Assembly: GCA_035765045.1 (NCBI GenBank)
Contig: DASTYI010000085.1
Coordinates: 38,826 to 102,825, forward strand
DNA length: 64,000 nucleotides
Direction: 5' to 3'
Source of the DNA: Iamia sp035765045
GTDB taxonomy: Bacteria; Actinomycetota; Acidimicrobiia; Acidimicrobiales; Iamiaceae
The notes beneath the pieces were generated by a model. It ran no database searches. It worked only from the letters and a program-made list of their open reading frames with translations, and was not told the DNA's origin. The position numbers and the translations under genes are program-made. Each line of letters opens with the position of its first letter. The first letter of the stretch is position 1. Positions 53,830 through 62,301 of this stretch are shown one piece after another.

Positions 53830-55410
53830 ATGCCTGGCGACGACGTGGAGATCCCCGGCTACGACGACCTCGTCGTGATCGGGCACGGCGGCTTCGCCGT
53901 GGTCTACCGGGCCCGCCAGATCCGCCTCCAGCGCCCGGTGGCGGTCAAGGTCCTCGACCACACCGCCACCGGAGCGGCCGCGCTCGATCGCTTCGAGCGC
54001 GAGTGCGCCGCCGTCGGCGCCCTGTCGGGCCACCCCAACGTGGTGGCGGTGCACGACGCCGGGACCACCACCGACGGCCGTCCCTACCTGGCCATGGAGC
54101 TGGTCGCCGGGGGCACCCTGGCCCAGCGCCTGGAGGCCGGTCCGCTGCCGGTGGACGACGTTCTGGCCATCGGCGCCCAGCTGGCCGACGCCCTGGCCGC
54201 CGCCCACGCCGCCGGGGTGCTCCACCGCGACGTCAAGCCCGAGAACGTGCTGGTCGGTGAGGACGGCACGCCCAAGCTGGCCGACTTCGGCATCGCCGTG
54301 GTCGCCGACACCCACCAGACCGCCACGGGCGTGGTGCTCGGCACCGTGCTCCACGCCGCGCCCGAGGTCCTCACCGGGGCCCGGGCCACACCGGCGTCCG
54401 ACGTCTACTCGCTCGCCTCGACCATGGACGCCCTGCTGCGGGGCCGGGCCGCCTTCGCCGGCCCGCCCGGGGAGGGCCCGATCCCGGTCATGTACCGGTC
54501 GGTCCACGAGCCCGCGCCCGACCTGCGCGCCCACGGCGTGCCGCCCGAGGTCGCCGCCCTGGTCGAGTGGGGCATGGCCAAGGACCCGGCCACCCGCATC
54601 CCCGACGCCGCCGCCCTCCGCCGCCGCATCGAGGAGGTGCGCGCCCACCGGGCCGGGGGTGCGGCGCCACCGGCCGCGGCCGCCGTCGTCCCCCCACCGC
54701 CGCCACCGCCCCCGGGCCCGCACCCTCAGGCCGTCACCGAGCGCACCGCCCCGCCGCCCGACCGCGGCCGGGCGGGCCTCGTCCTCGGCGTCGTCGCCGC
54801 CCTGCTGGTGCTCGCCGCGGTGATCGCCGGCGCCGTCGTGGTGCTCGGGGACGACGACGAGACGGCACCGACCACCACCGTCCCCCCGACCGAGTCCTCC
54901 ACCGAGAGCTCGACCTCCTCGACCGACACGACCACGACGACCACCGAGGCGACGACGACCACCACCACGACCGAGGCGACCACGACGACCACCACGACCG
55001 AGGCCACCACCACGACCACCGAGCCGGTCGCCACCGACGAGGCGACCGCCGCCGCCCTGATCGCCGAGCGCTACCCGGCGTGGACGGTGGTCGACTCGAC
55101 GTCGTTCCGGCCCACCGGCGCCGGTGCCGTGGTCGGGGAGGACGGTGCCGGGAAGCGGACCGTGTTCCTCTTCGGCGGCGGCCGCCTGATCGGCACCGAC
55201 GCCAGCGAGCCCAGCCTCGCCCCGGTCGTGGTCGACGTGAGCGGGAACGACGTCCGCATCGGCTACGACCTGTGGGCCGCCGGCGCCGGCCCGCCCGATC
55301 CCGCCACCGGCTACGCCGAGGTCCTGCTGCGCTGGCCCGGCGGCGACCGCTTCACGCTGGAGGACGGGACCTTCCCGCCCACCGATCCCGCCGTCGACGG
55401 CCACCGGTAG
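53830..55410 (+). CDS. Transmembrane Ser/Thr protein kinase (PknB-like)
   Basis: The 526-residue kinase has a Gly-rich loop GHGGFAVVYRA (18-28), Lys40 in VAVKVLD, catalytic HRDVKPENVL (132-141), DFG (152-154) and APEV (177-180). A proline-rich linker (250-290) and one transmembrane helix (GLVLGVVAALLVLAAVIAGAV, about 318-338) follow. Next come a Thr/Glu-rich stretch (350-395, built from TTTTTEA units) and an extracellular domain of about 130 residues. TAGTCT (53815-53820) 9 nt before ATG 53830 suggests a leaderless start. The extracellular part shows no PASTA repeats. Confidence 0.93.
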   Translation: MPGDDVEIPGYDDLVVIGHGGFAVVYRARQIRLQRPVAVKVLDHTATGAAALDRFERECAAVGALSGHPNVVAVHDAGTTTDGRPYLAMELVAGGTLAQRLEAGPLPVDDVLAIGAQLADALAAAHAAGVLHRDVKPENVLVGEDGTPKLADFGIAVVADTHQTATGVVLGTVLHAAPEVLTGARATPASDVYSLASTMDALLRGRAAFAGPPGEGPIPVMYRSVHEPAPDLRAHGVPPEVAALVEWGMAKDPATRIPDAAALRRRIEEVRAHRAGGAAPPAAAAVVPPPPPPPPGPHPQAVTERTAPPPDRGRAGLVLGVVAALLVLAAVIAGAVVVLGDDDETAPTTTVPPTESSTESSTSSTDTTTTTTEATTTTTTTEATTTTTTTEATTTTTEPVATDEATAAALIAERYPAWTVVDSTSFRPTGAGAVVGEDGAGKRTVFLFGGGRLIGTDASEPSLAPVVVDVSGNDVRIGYDLWAAGAGPPDPATGYAEVLLRWPGGDRFTLEDGTFPPTDPAVDGHR

Positions 55411-55470
55411 CGGCGGCACCGCCACCAGGCCATCCCCGATGGGCCCGAGGGCCGTCGGTAGCCTCGCCCC

Positions 55471-56310
55471 ATGACCGCGCCGCTCCTCGACCGGCCCGCC
55501 CCCGCCCCGGTCACCCCCCGCTCCCCCCGGCCGGCCGACCCGGCGCCCGGCCCCGACAGCCCGAGCCGGCAGCTCGAGCTGGCCCTCACCGACCTGGCCG
55601 AGGTGTTCGCCGTCTACCCCTTCCGGGCCTCGATGCCGACCTGCGCCCACTGCGTCGACGCCGACGAGGTGCGGCTGCTCGGCCGTCACCCGGAGCGCAT
55701 CCCCGACGCCGTCCTCGACCGCTTCATGGCCAAGTCGCTGATCACGTGGGGCGACGACGTCGACCTCAAGCGGCTCCTGCCCGAGGTCCTGTCCCGGGCC
55801 TGCGCCGGTCGCCTGAGCGTGCCCGAGCCGCTGATCGGCGCCCGCATGCGCCGGGCCGGCTGGCTCGACTGGCCGGCGGCCGAGGCCCCGGCGGTGCGGC
55901 GCACGCTGCGCGCCGCCTGGCTGTCGACGCTGTCCACCGGTCCGGGCCCGGGTCGGGCACCGGCGATGTCACGGCTGGGGCTGATCGTCACCGCCGAGGA
56001 CGACCTGGCCGCCTACCTCGACCTCTGGGAGGACCGGCTCGAGGCGCCCGGCAACCCGGCGGCCCGGCTCCACGCCGTCCTGCACCTCTCGGACCTCCTG
56101 GCCCCGCTGGCGGCGGGCGGTCGTCGGCGCCTGGCCCGCAGCTTCCCGCTGGCCCGCCGGGGCGTCGTCGGCCAGCTCGACCAGTGGCTCCGCCAGCCCG
56201 TCGTGATCCGCCGGCTGGCCCACGCCGCCGACGCCCTCGACCACACCCCGCAGGGCGCCCTGGTCGCCCAGGCCCGCCAGGGCCTGTCCCGCCTCCGCAC
56301 CGAGCGCTGA
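55471..56310 (+). CDS. Hypothetical protein
   Basis: The 279-residue protein of unknown family has a disordered proline-rich N-terminus (residues 1-32). A helical domain with YPFRASMPTCAHCVDADEV (a C-x-x-C pair) and RFMAKSLITWGDDVDLKRLLPEVLSR follows. The later part is mostly helical repeats (LARSFPLARRGVVGQLDQWLRQPVVIRRLAHAADAL), resembling alpha-solenoid or HEAT-like packing. TAGCCT at 55459-55464 gives a 6-nt gap to the ATG, so its mRNA is probably leaderless. It follows the kinase gene. Confidence 0.7.
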   Translation: MTAPLLDRPAPAPVTPRSPRPADPAPGPDSPSRQLELALTDLAEVFAVYPFRASMPTCAHCVDADEVRLLGRHPERIPDAVLDRFMAKSLITWGDDVDLKRLLPEVLSRACAGRLSVPEPLIGARMRRAGWLDWPAAEAPAVRRTLRAAWLSTLSTGPGPGRAPAMSRLGLIVTAEDDLAAYLDLWEDRLEAPGNPAARLHAVLHLSDLLAPLAAGGRRRLARSFPLARRGVVGQLDQWLRQPVVIRRLAHAADALDHTPQGALVAQARQGLSRLRTER

Positions 56311-56335
56311 CGCCCCGGCGCTCGGCGTCGACCGG

Positions 56336-56749
56336 CTAGGGCAGCTCCCCGCCGCCGGGCCAGAACTCGCGCAGGTGGGCGGCGAACTCGGCCCGCGACC
56401 CGCCCTCGGCGGCGAGGGCGTCGAGCAGGGCGCCGACGAGCATCCAGTAGAAGGGGGCGGCGGCCTCGGGGACGACCGGGGAGACGCCGGCCTCGTCGTT
56501 GACATCCTTGGCCACCCGGTAGAAGGCGTAGACGAGGTACTCGGCCAGCTCGGCCTCGACCTCGGTGCTCCAGGTGACGTCGCCCGTCCGGGCGGCGAGG
56601 GCGTCCCACTCGTCGAGGTAGCCGTCGAAGGAGGCGGCGGCGTCGGAGGGGACGTCGGCCCCCGGCCCGGCCGAGTGGAGCAGACGCCGGGCGAACTCCA
56701 CGTAGGCACCCACGCTGGCGGCGGCCACAGGGCCGACGACGACCTCCAC
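56336..56749 (-). CDS. Hypothetical protein
   Basis: The 137-residue acidic, helical protein has no recognised family. It opens EVVVGPVAAASVGAYVEFARRLLHSAG, then WDALAARTGDVTWSTEVEAELAEYLVYAFYRVAKDV and a closing GALLDALAAEGGSRAEFAAHLREF. It has no membrane segment. TAGGGT at 56762-56757 lies 7 nt before GTG 56749, in line with the leaderless pattern of this window. It converges on the previous gene and is downstream of the bioB operon. Confidence 0.65.
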   Translation of the reverse strand: MEVVVGPVAAASVGAYVEFARRLLHSAGPGADVPSDAAASFDGYLDEWDALAARTGDVTWSTEVEAELAEYLVYAFYRVAKDVNDEAGVSPVVPEAAAPFYWMLVGALLDALAAEGGSRAEFAAHLREFWPGGGELP

Positions 56750-56813
56750 CCCCGCGACCCTACCCAGCCCCGTCGCCCCTTCCCCCGGCGCCCCGCCCCC
56801 GACCGGGGGCCGC

Positions 56814-57023
56814 TCAGGCCGAGGTACCGGTCGCGCCCGGGCCGGCCACGGCGACCTCGCCGTGGACCTTGCAGCGGCTGCGGTGCCCGGCGGGGCTGAC
56901 GACCACGGCGAGGCGCAGCCCGCAGGTGGGGCAGAACCGGGGCGGGTCGTACTCCCGCTGGCGGCAGCCCGGGCACTCCGCCGACGGCCGGCCGCACCCG
57001 TCGCAGTGAGCCGGGCCCGGCAC
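56814..57023 (-). CDS. bsaP: Biotin synthase auxiliary protein BsaP-like
   Basis: The 69-residue protein contains CDGCGRPSAECPGCRQREYDPPRFCPTCGLRLAVVVSP. It has four Cys pairs or knuckles in a short zinc-ribbon/Fe-S type protein, and later HRSRCKVHGEV. Its GTG start shares one base with the bioB TAG (TAGTG), so translation is coupled. This small gene, cysteine pattern and position match the actinobacterial BsaP proteins that support BioB cluster turnover. It may donate sulfur or iron to the BioB auxiliary cluster. It does not look like a DNA-binding zinc finger. Confidence 0.85.
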   Translation of the reverse strand: MPGPAHCDGCGRPSAECPGCRQREYDPPRFCPTCGLRLAVVVSPAGHRSRCKVHGEVAVAGPGATGTSA

Positions 57024-58102
57024 TAGATCACCTTGCTGAGGGCCCCGATGGGCATGCGCAGGTCGTCGAGCATCTTGAGGTCGTCGTTCGGCGTGCGGCC
57101 CAGGTAGGTCAGGTAGTTGCCGATGATCAGGGCGTTGATCCCCGACGTCATGCCCATGGCCTGGAGGTCGCCGAGGGTGAACTCGCGGCCGCCGGCGTAG
57201 CGGAGGATCACCTCGGGCAGGCCCAGGCGGAACAGGGCGATCCAGCGGATGGCCTCGAGCGGCTCGACCGCCGGGCGGTCGGCGAAGGGCGTCCCCACCA
57301 TCGGCTTGAGGAAGTTGACCGGCACCTCGGCGGGCCCGACGGTGCGCAGCTCGGCCAGCACCTCGAGCCGCTGGTCGACGGTCTCGCCCATCCCGAGGAG
57401 CACGCCGCAGCACAGCTCCATCCCGTTGTCCCGCACCAGCCGGCAGGTCTCGACCCGCTCGTCGTAGGTGTGGGTGGTGACGACCGACGGGAAGTACGAC
57501 CGGGCCGTCTCGAGGTTGTGGTTGTAGCGGTGCACCCCGCCGTCGGCGAGGCGCCGGGCCTGGTCGGGGTCGAGGATCCCGGCCGACACGGCCACGTTGA
57601 GGCCGGTCTCGTCGCGCACGATCGGGACCAGGTCGAGGATCCGCTGCATGGTGCGCTCGTCGGGGCCCCGCACGGCGAGGACGATGCAGAACTCGCTGGC
57701 GCCGAGGGCGGCGGTCTCGCGGGCGGCGGCCAGCACCTCCTCGGTGTCGAGGAACGGCGTGGCCTTGACCACGGTGTCGAACTTCGAGCTCTGCGAGCAG
57801 AAGTGGCAGTCCTCGGGGCAGCCGCCGGTCTTGGCCGAGAGGATCCCCTCGACCTCGACCTCGGGCCCGCACCACGCCAGCCGGACGTCGTGGGCCAGGG
57901 CGGCGAGCGACGGCACCGAGGCGTCGGGGACGTGGGCCAGGGTGGCCAGCTCGTCGTCGGTGAGCATCCGCCGCTCGTCGAGCAGGGCGACCTCGGCGGC
58001 CCGGATCGCCCGGCGGGCCTCCTCGGCGGTGAGGGGCTCACGGCTGACCGCGGCGGGGCCCGGCTTCCGTCCGATGGCGACCGGCTGAAGCGTGTCCGAC
58101 AT
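57023..58102 (-). CDS. bioB: Biotin synthase
   Basis: The 359-residue radical SAM enzyme inserts sulfur into dethiobiotin. The SAM cluster is C95-x3-C99-x2-C102 in GGCPEDCHFCSQSSKF. Further family blocks are SEFCIVLAVRGPDERTM, GGVHRYNHNLETARSYFP, NGMELCCGVLLGMGET (with Cys ligands of the second cluster) and FLKPMVGTPFADRP. ATG 58102 is chosen over an upstream frame extension to 58156. It is an operon with bsaP, and no other bio genes are near. The auxiliary cluster is consumed as the sulfur donor. Confidence 0.96.
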   Translation of the reverse strand: MSDTLQPVAIGRKPGPAAVSREPLTAEEARRAIRAAEVALLDERRMLTDDELATLAHVPDASVPSLAALAHDVRLAWCGPEVEVEGILSAKTGGCPEDCHFCSQSSKFDTVVKATPFLDTEEVLAAARETAALGASEFCIVLAVRGPDERTMQRILDLVPIVRDETGLNVAVSAGILDPDQARRLADGGVHRYNHNLETARSYFPSVVTTHTYDERVETCRLVRDNGMELCCGVLLGMGETVDQRLEVLAELRTVGPAEVPVNFLKPMVGTPFADRPAVEPLEAIRWIALFRLGLPEVILRYAGGREFTLGDLQAMGMTSGINALIIGNYLTYLGRTPNDDLKMLDDLRMPIGALSKVI

Positions 58103-58158
58103 GGCGGGGACGCTACGCCGCCCGCGGCGACCACCCCAAAGCCCCCCGGCGAGCACCC

Positions 58159-58187
58159 TTGACCGATTACTCGGTTCGGAGTATTCA
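58159..58187 (+). promoter_or_regulatory. Promoter with internal palindrome, PadR gene
   Basis: TTGACC (58159-58164), a 17-bp spacer and TATTCA (58182-58187) form a good promoter. TACTC-GGTTCG-GAGTA (58168-58183) fills the spacer, so a bound repressor would block polymerase. The predicted transcript begins at GTG 58195, giving a leaderless mRNA. Confidence 0.65.
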
Positions 58188-58194
58188 TCTTCGG

Positions 58195-59052
58195 GTGGAA
58201 CGTCGGCGCCGGTCGAACCCCCTGGCGCTGGCCGTGCTCGCCTGCCTCTACGAGCGGCCGATGCACCCCTACGAGGTGGCCCAGACCCTGCGTCACCGCC
58301 AGAAGCACGAGAGCATCCGGCTCAACTACGGCTCGCTCTACGGCGTGGTCGACGGGTTGGAGCGCCGCCGCCTGGTCGAGGCCCGCGAGACGGTGCGCGA
58401 GGGGAAGCGCCCCGAGCGGACCGTCTACGGCATCACCGAGCGGGGCATCCGCGAGCTGGTCGACTGGATGTCGGACCTGGTGGCCACGCCGGTCAAGGAG
58501 TACCCGCAGTTCGAGACGGCGCTCTCGCTCCTGCCCTCGCTGCCCCCCGACCTGGCCGCCGAGCTGCTGGCCCAGCGGGTGGTCAACCTCGACCTGATCC
58601 TCACCCAGAAGCGGGCCGCCCAGGAGGCCGCCGCCGCCCAGGGCCTCCCCCGGTTGTTCGGGCTGGAGGCCGAGTACGCCATCGCCATGCTGGCCGCCGA
58701 GCGCGACCTGACCGAGGCCCTGGCCCGCGAGGTCGCCGACGGCACCCTCGAGGGCATCGAGGAGTGGCGCAGCTGGTTCGCCCCCGACTCGACCGTGTTC
58801 GACCCCGAGGGGGTGGCCCAGGCCGGTGCGGGCGGCGGGGACCGGAGCCGGTTCGGGCCCCGGGCCCCGTGGTCCGACGCCGCCTCGCGCCGTCGCGCCC
58901 GCTCGGAGGTCGAGGAGGCCGTGGCCCGGACCCTCGAGGAGGGGGCGGAGCTGCGGGCCCAGGCCAAGCGGACCACCACCGCGGCCAAGGAGGTCAAGGC
59001 GGCCGCCAAGGCCGTCGCCCGACGCCCCCGGAGGCGCCCCTCGGACGGCTGA
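58195..59052 (+). CDS. PadR-family transcriptional regulator
   Basis: The 285-residue regulator has the PadR winged helix (LALAVLACLYERPMHPYEVAQTL, NYGSLYGVVDGLERRRLVEA, RTVYGITERGIRELVDWM). A long helical C-terminus ends in a Lys/Ala/Arg-rich tail (KEVKAAAKAVARRPRRRPSDG). I choose GTG 58195 because the promoter puts the mRNA 5' end there; a TTG at 58159 lies in the -35 box. A strong hairpin follows. It probably represses the ABC exporter genes downstream and itself. Confidence 0.88.
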   Translation: MERRRRSNPLALAVLACLYERPMHPYEVAQTLRHRQKHESIRLNYGSLYGVVDGLERRRLVEARETVREGKRPERTVYGITERGIRELVDWMSDLVATPVKEYPQFETALSLLPSLPPDLAAELLAQRVVNLDLILTQKRAAQEAAAAQGLPRLFGLEAEYAIAMLAAERDLTEALAREVADGTLEGIEEWRSWFAPDSTVFDPEGVAQAGAGGGDRSRFGPRAPWSDAASRRRARSEVEEAVARTLEEGAELRAQAKRTTTAAKEVKAAAKAVARRPRRRPSDG

Positions 59053-59064
59053 TCCCACACCGCA

Positions 59065-59096
59065 GAGCCGGGTCGCGCGGCAACGCGACCCGGCTC
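59065..59096. terminator. Hairpin terminator after the PadR gene
   Basis: GAGCCGGGTCGCG pairs with CGCGACCCGGCTC around a 6-nt CGGCAA loop, 13 bp after the stop codon. It has no T-tract, as expected for this GC-rich genome. Confidence 0.7.
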
Positions 59097-59209
59097 CACG
59101 TCACGTACCGGAGCGATCCCGGTCGACGACCGGCACCACCACGGCCCGTTGCACCACCGATGGTAGGTCGGCCCCCGCCCGGGATCGCCCGTCCCCCGAC
59201 GGGAGACCC

Positions 59210-60157
59210 ATGCAACCGCTCATCGAGGCCCACGGCCTCACCACCCGCTTCGGCGACCTCACCGCCCTCGACCACCTCGACCTGGTGGCCGAGCCGGGCC
59301 GGGTCGTCGCCCTGCTCGGCCCCAACGGGGCGGGCAAGACCACCTTCGTCCGCCACCTCGCCACCCTGTCCCGGCCCGACGAGGGCGCCCTGCGCGTCGC
59401 CGGGGTCGACGCCCTGGCCCGGCCGGCCGAGGTCCGCCGGGTCATCGGCCTGGCCGGCCAGTCGGCGTCGGTCGAGCCGGCGATGACCGGCCGCGAGAAC
59501 CTCCACATGGTCGGGCGCCTGTTCGGCCTCGACCGGGGCGAGGCCGGCCGCCGGGCCGACGCCGTGCTCGACGAGCTGGGCCTGGCCGAGGCCGGCTCGC
59601 GGCTCGTCCGCACCTACTCGGGCGGGATGCGCCGCCGGCTCGACCTGGGCGCGAGCCTGGTGGGCCGGCCCCGCCTGCTGCTGCTCGACGAGCCGACGAC
59701 CGGCCTCGACCCCCGCAGCCGCAACGAGCTGTGGGTGGCGATCCGGGGCCTGGTGGCGGCCGGCACCGACGTCCTCCTCACCACCCAGTACCTCGAGGAG
59801 GCCGACCAGCTGGCGCGCGACGTGGTGATCCTCGACCACGGCCGGGTCGTCGCCCGGGGCACGCCCGACGAGCTCAAGCGCCGGGCCGGCGCCGACGTGG
59901 TCGAGGTCCGCCCCCACGACCCGGCCGACCTGCCCCGCGTGCTCGACCTGCTCGGCCGGATCGGCGGCGACGAGCCCCGGGCCGACGACGACGGCCACCG
60001 CGCCGCGGTCGGCGCCCGGCGCGGCGCCGAGGACCTGACCGACGCCGTGCTCGCCCTCGCCCACGCCGGCATCGCCGTCGACGACGTCGGGCTCCGCCGC
60101 CCGACCCTCGACGAGGTCTTCCTCGCCCTGACCGGCGCCCCGGCGGGGGTGGCGTGA
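59210..60157 (+). CDS. ABC transporter ATP-binding protein (DrrA/daunorubicin type)
   Basis: The 315-residue ATPase has Walker A GPNGAGKTT near residue 38. The Q-loop region is VIGLAGQSASVEPAMTGRENL, the signature TYSGGMRRRLDLGASL and Walker B LLLLDEPTTGLDP. The C-terminal extension (DELKRRAGADVVEVRPHD to DVGLRRPTLDEVFLALTG) is typical of DrrA-like drug exporters. GGGAGA lies 3 nt before the ATG. It overlaps the permease gene by one base (TGATG). With the PadR regulator it forms a classic drug- or lipid-export unit. Confidence 0.94.
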   Translation: MQPLIEAHGLTTRFGDLTALDHLDLVAEPGRVVALLGPNGAGKTTFVRHLATLSRPDEGALRVAGVDALARPAEVRRVIGLAGQSASVEPAMTGRENLHMVGRLFGLDRGEAGRRADAVLDELGLAEAGSRLVRTYSGGMRRRLDLGASLVGRPRLLLLDEPTTGLDPRSRNELWVAIRGLVAAGTDVLLTTQYLEEADQLARDVVILDHGRVVARGTPDELKRRAGADVVEVRPHDPADLPRVLDLLGRIGGDEPRADDDGHRAAVGARRGAEDLTDAVLALAHAGIAVDDVGLRRPTLDEVFLALTGAPAGVA

Positions 60158-60936
60158 TGTCCGCCGGCTTCCTCACCGCCACGGCGACCGTGGCCGCCCG
60201 GACCGTCCGGCAGTTCGTCCGGACCCCGCAGCTGCTCGTCGTCGCCACCGTCCAGACCGCCATGTTCCTCCTCATCTTCCGCTACGTCATGGGCGGCGCC
60301 ATCCGCTCCGGCGGGCTCGCCTACGTCGACTTCCTCGTCCCCGGCTTCCTCGTCTCGGGGATCCTCTTCACCGGTTCGGGGGCGGCGGCGGGCGTGGCCG
60401 AGGACACCGCCACCGGTGTCCACGACCGGCTCCGGTCGCTGCCGATCCCCCGGCTGTCGATCGTGGCCGGCCGCTCGCTGGCCGACGTCGCCCTGCTGGC
60501 GTGGAGCCTCGGGATCACCGCCGCCCTCGGCTACGCCGTCGGCTTCCGCACCGGGGGCCGGGCCGCCGAGGTGGCCCTCGCCTACGTCCTGCTGCTGGTC
60601 TTCGGCGTGGCGTGGGGCTGGCTCTTCATCACCCTCGGGCTGGTCGCCGGGAGCGCCCAGGCGGCGCAGGGCCTCGGGATGATCGTGTTCCCGTTCAGCT
60701 TCGTGTCGAGCGCCTACGTGCCGGTCGACTCGATGCCGGGGTGGATGCAGGCCTTCGCCGACCACCAGCCGATCACGGCGATGACCAACGCCGTGCGATC
60801 GCTGATGCAGGGCGGCCCCGAGGCGGTCGGGATCGGCCACACCACCACCTACTGGGTCGTCGCCTCGCTCCTGTGGTCGGTGGCCCTCCTCGCCGTCTTC
60901 GCCCCCCTTGCCTCCTGGCGCTCCGCCCGCCGCTGA
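60157..60936 (+). CDS. ABC-2 type transporter permease (DrrB type)
   Basis: The 259-residue membrane protein has six hydrophobic segments in ABC-2 order. LLVVATVQTAMFLLIFRYVMGG is helix 1, DFLVPGFLVSGILFTGSGAAAG helix 2, and the conserved GMIVFPFSFVSSAYVPVDSMPGWMQAFADHQPITAMTNAVRSL is the family signature. It pairs with the ATPase just upstream to export a hydrophobic compound, for example an antibiotic or lipid. The cargo is unknown. Confidence 0.93.
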   Translation: MSAGFLTATATVAARTVRQFVRTPQLLVVATVQTAMFLLIFRYVMGGAIRSGGLAYVDFLVPGFLVSGILFTGSGAAAGVAEDTATGVHDRLRSLPIPRLSIVAGRSLADVALLAWSLGITAALGYAVGFRTGGRAAEVALAYVLLLVFGVAWGWLFITLGLVAGSAQAAQGLGMIVFPFSFVSSAYVPVDSMPGWMQAFADHQPITAMTNAVRSLMQGGPEAVGIGHTTTYWVVASLLWSVALLAVFAPLASWRSARR

Positions 60937-60961
60937 CGGCGCCGGCCGACCGTAGCGATCG

Positions 60962-62284
60962 TCAACCGGGGAGTGAACGCCGGCTGTCGGCGACCAGGCT
61001 GCGGACGACGAGCCCGAGCCGGCGGGTGAGCGCACCGGTCGGTCCGGGGATCGCCTCGTCCACCCCGATGCGGTGCTCGGCGACCACCTCTCCGTTGAGC
61101 GGGTTGTCGAAGACGAGCACGACGATCCGGCCGAGGTCGTCGGCGGCGTCGTCGACGCCCACGACGACACCTCGTGCGTCCGGCCCGATCCGGTTGCCCG
61201 ACGGCGAGAAGACGACGGCCACGTCGCCGTGCGGCACCCACACCTCCCGGGGCGTCGGCAGGCGGATCCCGATCGGGTGCATGACCTCGGCGCCGGGAGT
61301 GTCAGCCAGCTCGTTGCGCAGCTGCTCAGCGAGGGCCGCAGCCACGACCTGGGCCGCGACCTCCACCGGCGCCGGACCCGCAGGTGCCGGCGGGCGCCCG
61401 ATCGTCAGCGCCAGCTCCCGCATGAGGCGGAGGGTGAGGGAGGTGATCAGGCGGAGGAAGGGTTGGCGGTCACCAGCATCGGCCCGAGCGAGGGCGTCCA
61501 GGTAGACGTCCTTGTCGGCGTCCTCGACCCACAGCGGGATGGAGGCGGCTCGAAGCAGCGGTATCGAGGCGAGCAGGCGGGCCACTCGGCCGTTGCCGTC
61601 GGGGAACGGGTGGACGGACGTGAAGGCGTGGTGGACGAAGGCCGCTTGCACCACCGGTGGGGCGGCGGCGAAGACGTCGGTGCCGAGGTCGTCGACCAAG
61701 CGGTGCATCTCGGCGCCGACCTCGTCGACAGGTGCGTAGGAGTGCCATCGTCCGTCCCCGAGCTGGACGTGGTTGGGATCGGACTTGTACCTGCCGGTGA
61801 CGAGCTCCCGCTCTTGGACTCCGTGATCGGTCAGGACGCGATAGGTCTCCTGCTCGGCGCAGGTGATCTGGTGGAGGTCGCGGATGTCGGCCTCGGTGAC
61901 GGGCCGGTCCTCGGTGGCCAGACGGACGGCGTGCTCGAAGCCCCGCAGCTGGGCCTCGAAGGAGCCTCGGAACCCGAGCCCCGCCTCGACCTCGGCCTGG
62001 TCGAGGGAGATGACGTTCCGCGCGACCGACATCGTGAAGCCGCGGTTGGTCGGGTACAGGCCCTCGAGGGCGCCGGTGTCGACGGCGGCGGCGCGGAGGA
62101 CCTCGTCGAGTGCGGCGTTGACGGCATCGACCGGGGCGGCGGCGCGGACGGAGGCCAGGTGCTCGGCGGCGTCGTCCCAGGAGCCGAGGGCGACCGCTTC
62201 CTGGGCCCAGGTCGCCACCGAGGGGAAGGACTGGTAGGCCGCGTCGGCGGCGGCCAGTGCTCGGCGGACCTCCTCGGCGTCCAT
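60962..62284 (-). CDS. Fic-family protein, class II (N-terminal inhibitory motif)
   Basis: The 440-residue protein has a Fic domain with the catalytic loop HPFPDGNGRVARLL near residues 225-238. An inhibitory alpha-helix motif (S/T)xxxE(G/N) occurs as TGALEG at residues 70-75 on the N-terminal side, the class II arrangement in which the Glu blocks ATP binding. A C-terminal domain of about 150 residues follows. Fic proteins AMPylate or deAMPylate targets, often as toxins or as regulators. The flap region reads LVTGRYKSDPNHVQLGDGRWHSYAP. No separate antitoxin gene is adjacent. Confidence 0.93.
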   Translation of the reverse strand: MDAEEVRRALAAADAAYQSFPSVATWAQEAVALGSWDDAAEHLASVRAAAPVDAVNAALDEVLRAAAVDTGALEGLYPTNRGFTMSVARNVISLDQAEVEAGLGFRGSFEAQLRGFEHAVRLATEDRPVTEADIRDLHQITCAEQETYRVLTDHGVQERELVTGRYKSDPNHVQLGDGRWHSYAPVDEVGAEMHRLVDDLGTDVFAAAPPVVQAAFVHHAFTSVHPFPDGNGRVARLLASIPLLRAASIPLWVEDADKDVYLDALARADAGDRQPFLRLITSLTLRLMRELALTIGRPPAPAGPAPVEVAAQVVAAALAEQLRNELADTPGAEVMHPIGIRLPTPREVWVPHGDVAVVFSPSGNRIGPDARGVVVGVDDAADDLGRIVVLVFDNPLNGEVVAEHRIGVDEAIPGPTGALTRRLGLVVRSLVADSRRSLPG

Positions 62285-62301
62285 GCGCCCCAGTCTGACG
62301 C

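Noticed and set aside
54890..55025. Short tandem repeats (ACC/ACG/GAG units), possible CRISPR-like or satellite array
   Set aside because: The repeats are in frame and encode the Thr/Glu-rich linker of the transmembrane kinase. They have no spacers.
52744..55689. A 981-codon minus-strand open frame over the kinase region
   Set aside because: It is the shadow of the hypothetical gene and the Ser/Thr kinase: no start signal, no domain, and repetitive Gly/Arg content.
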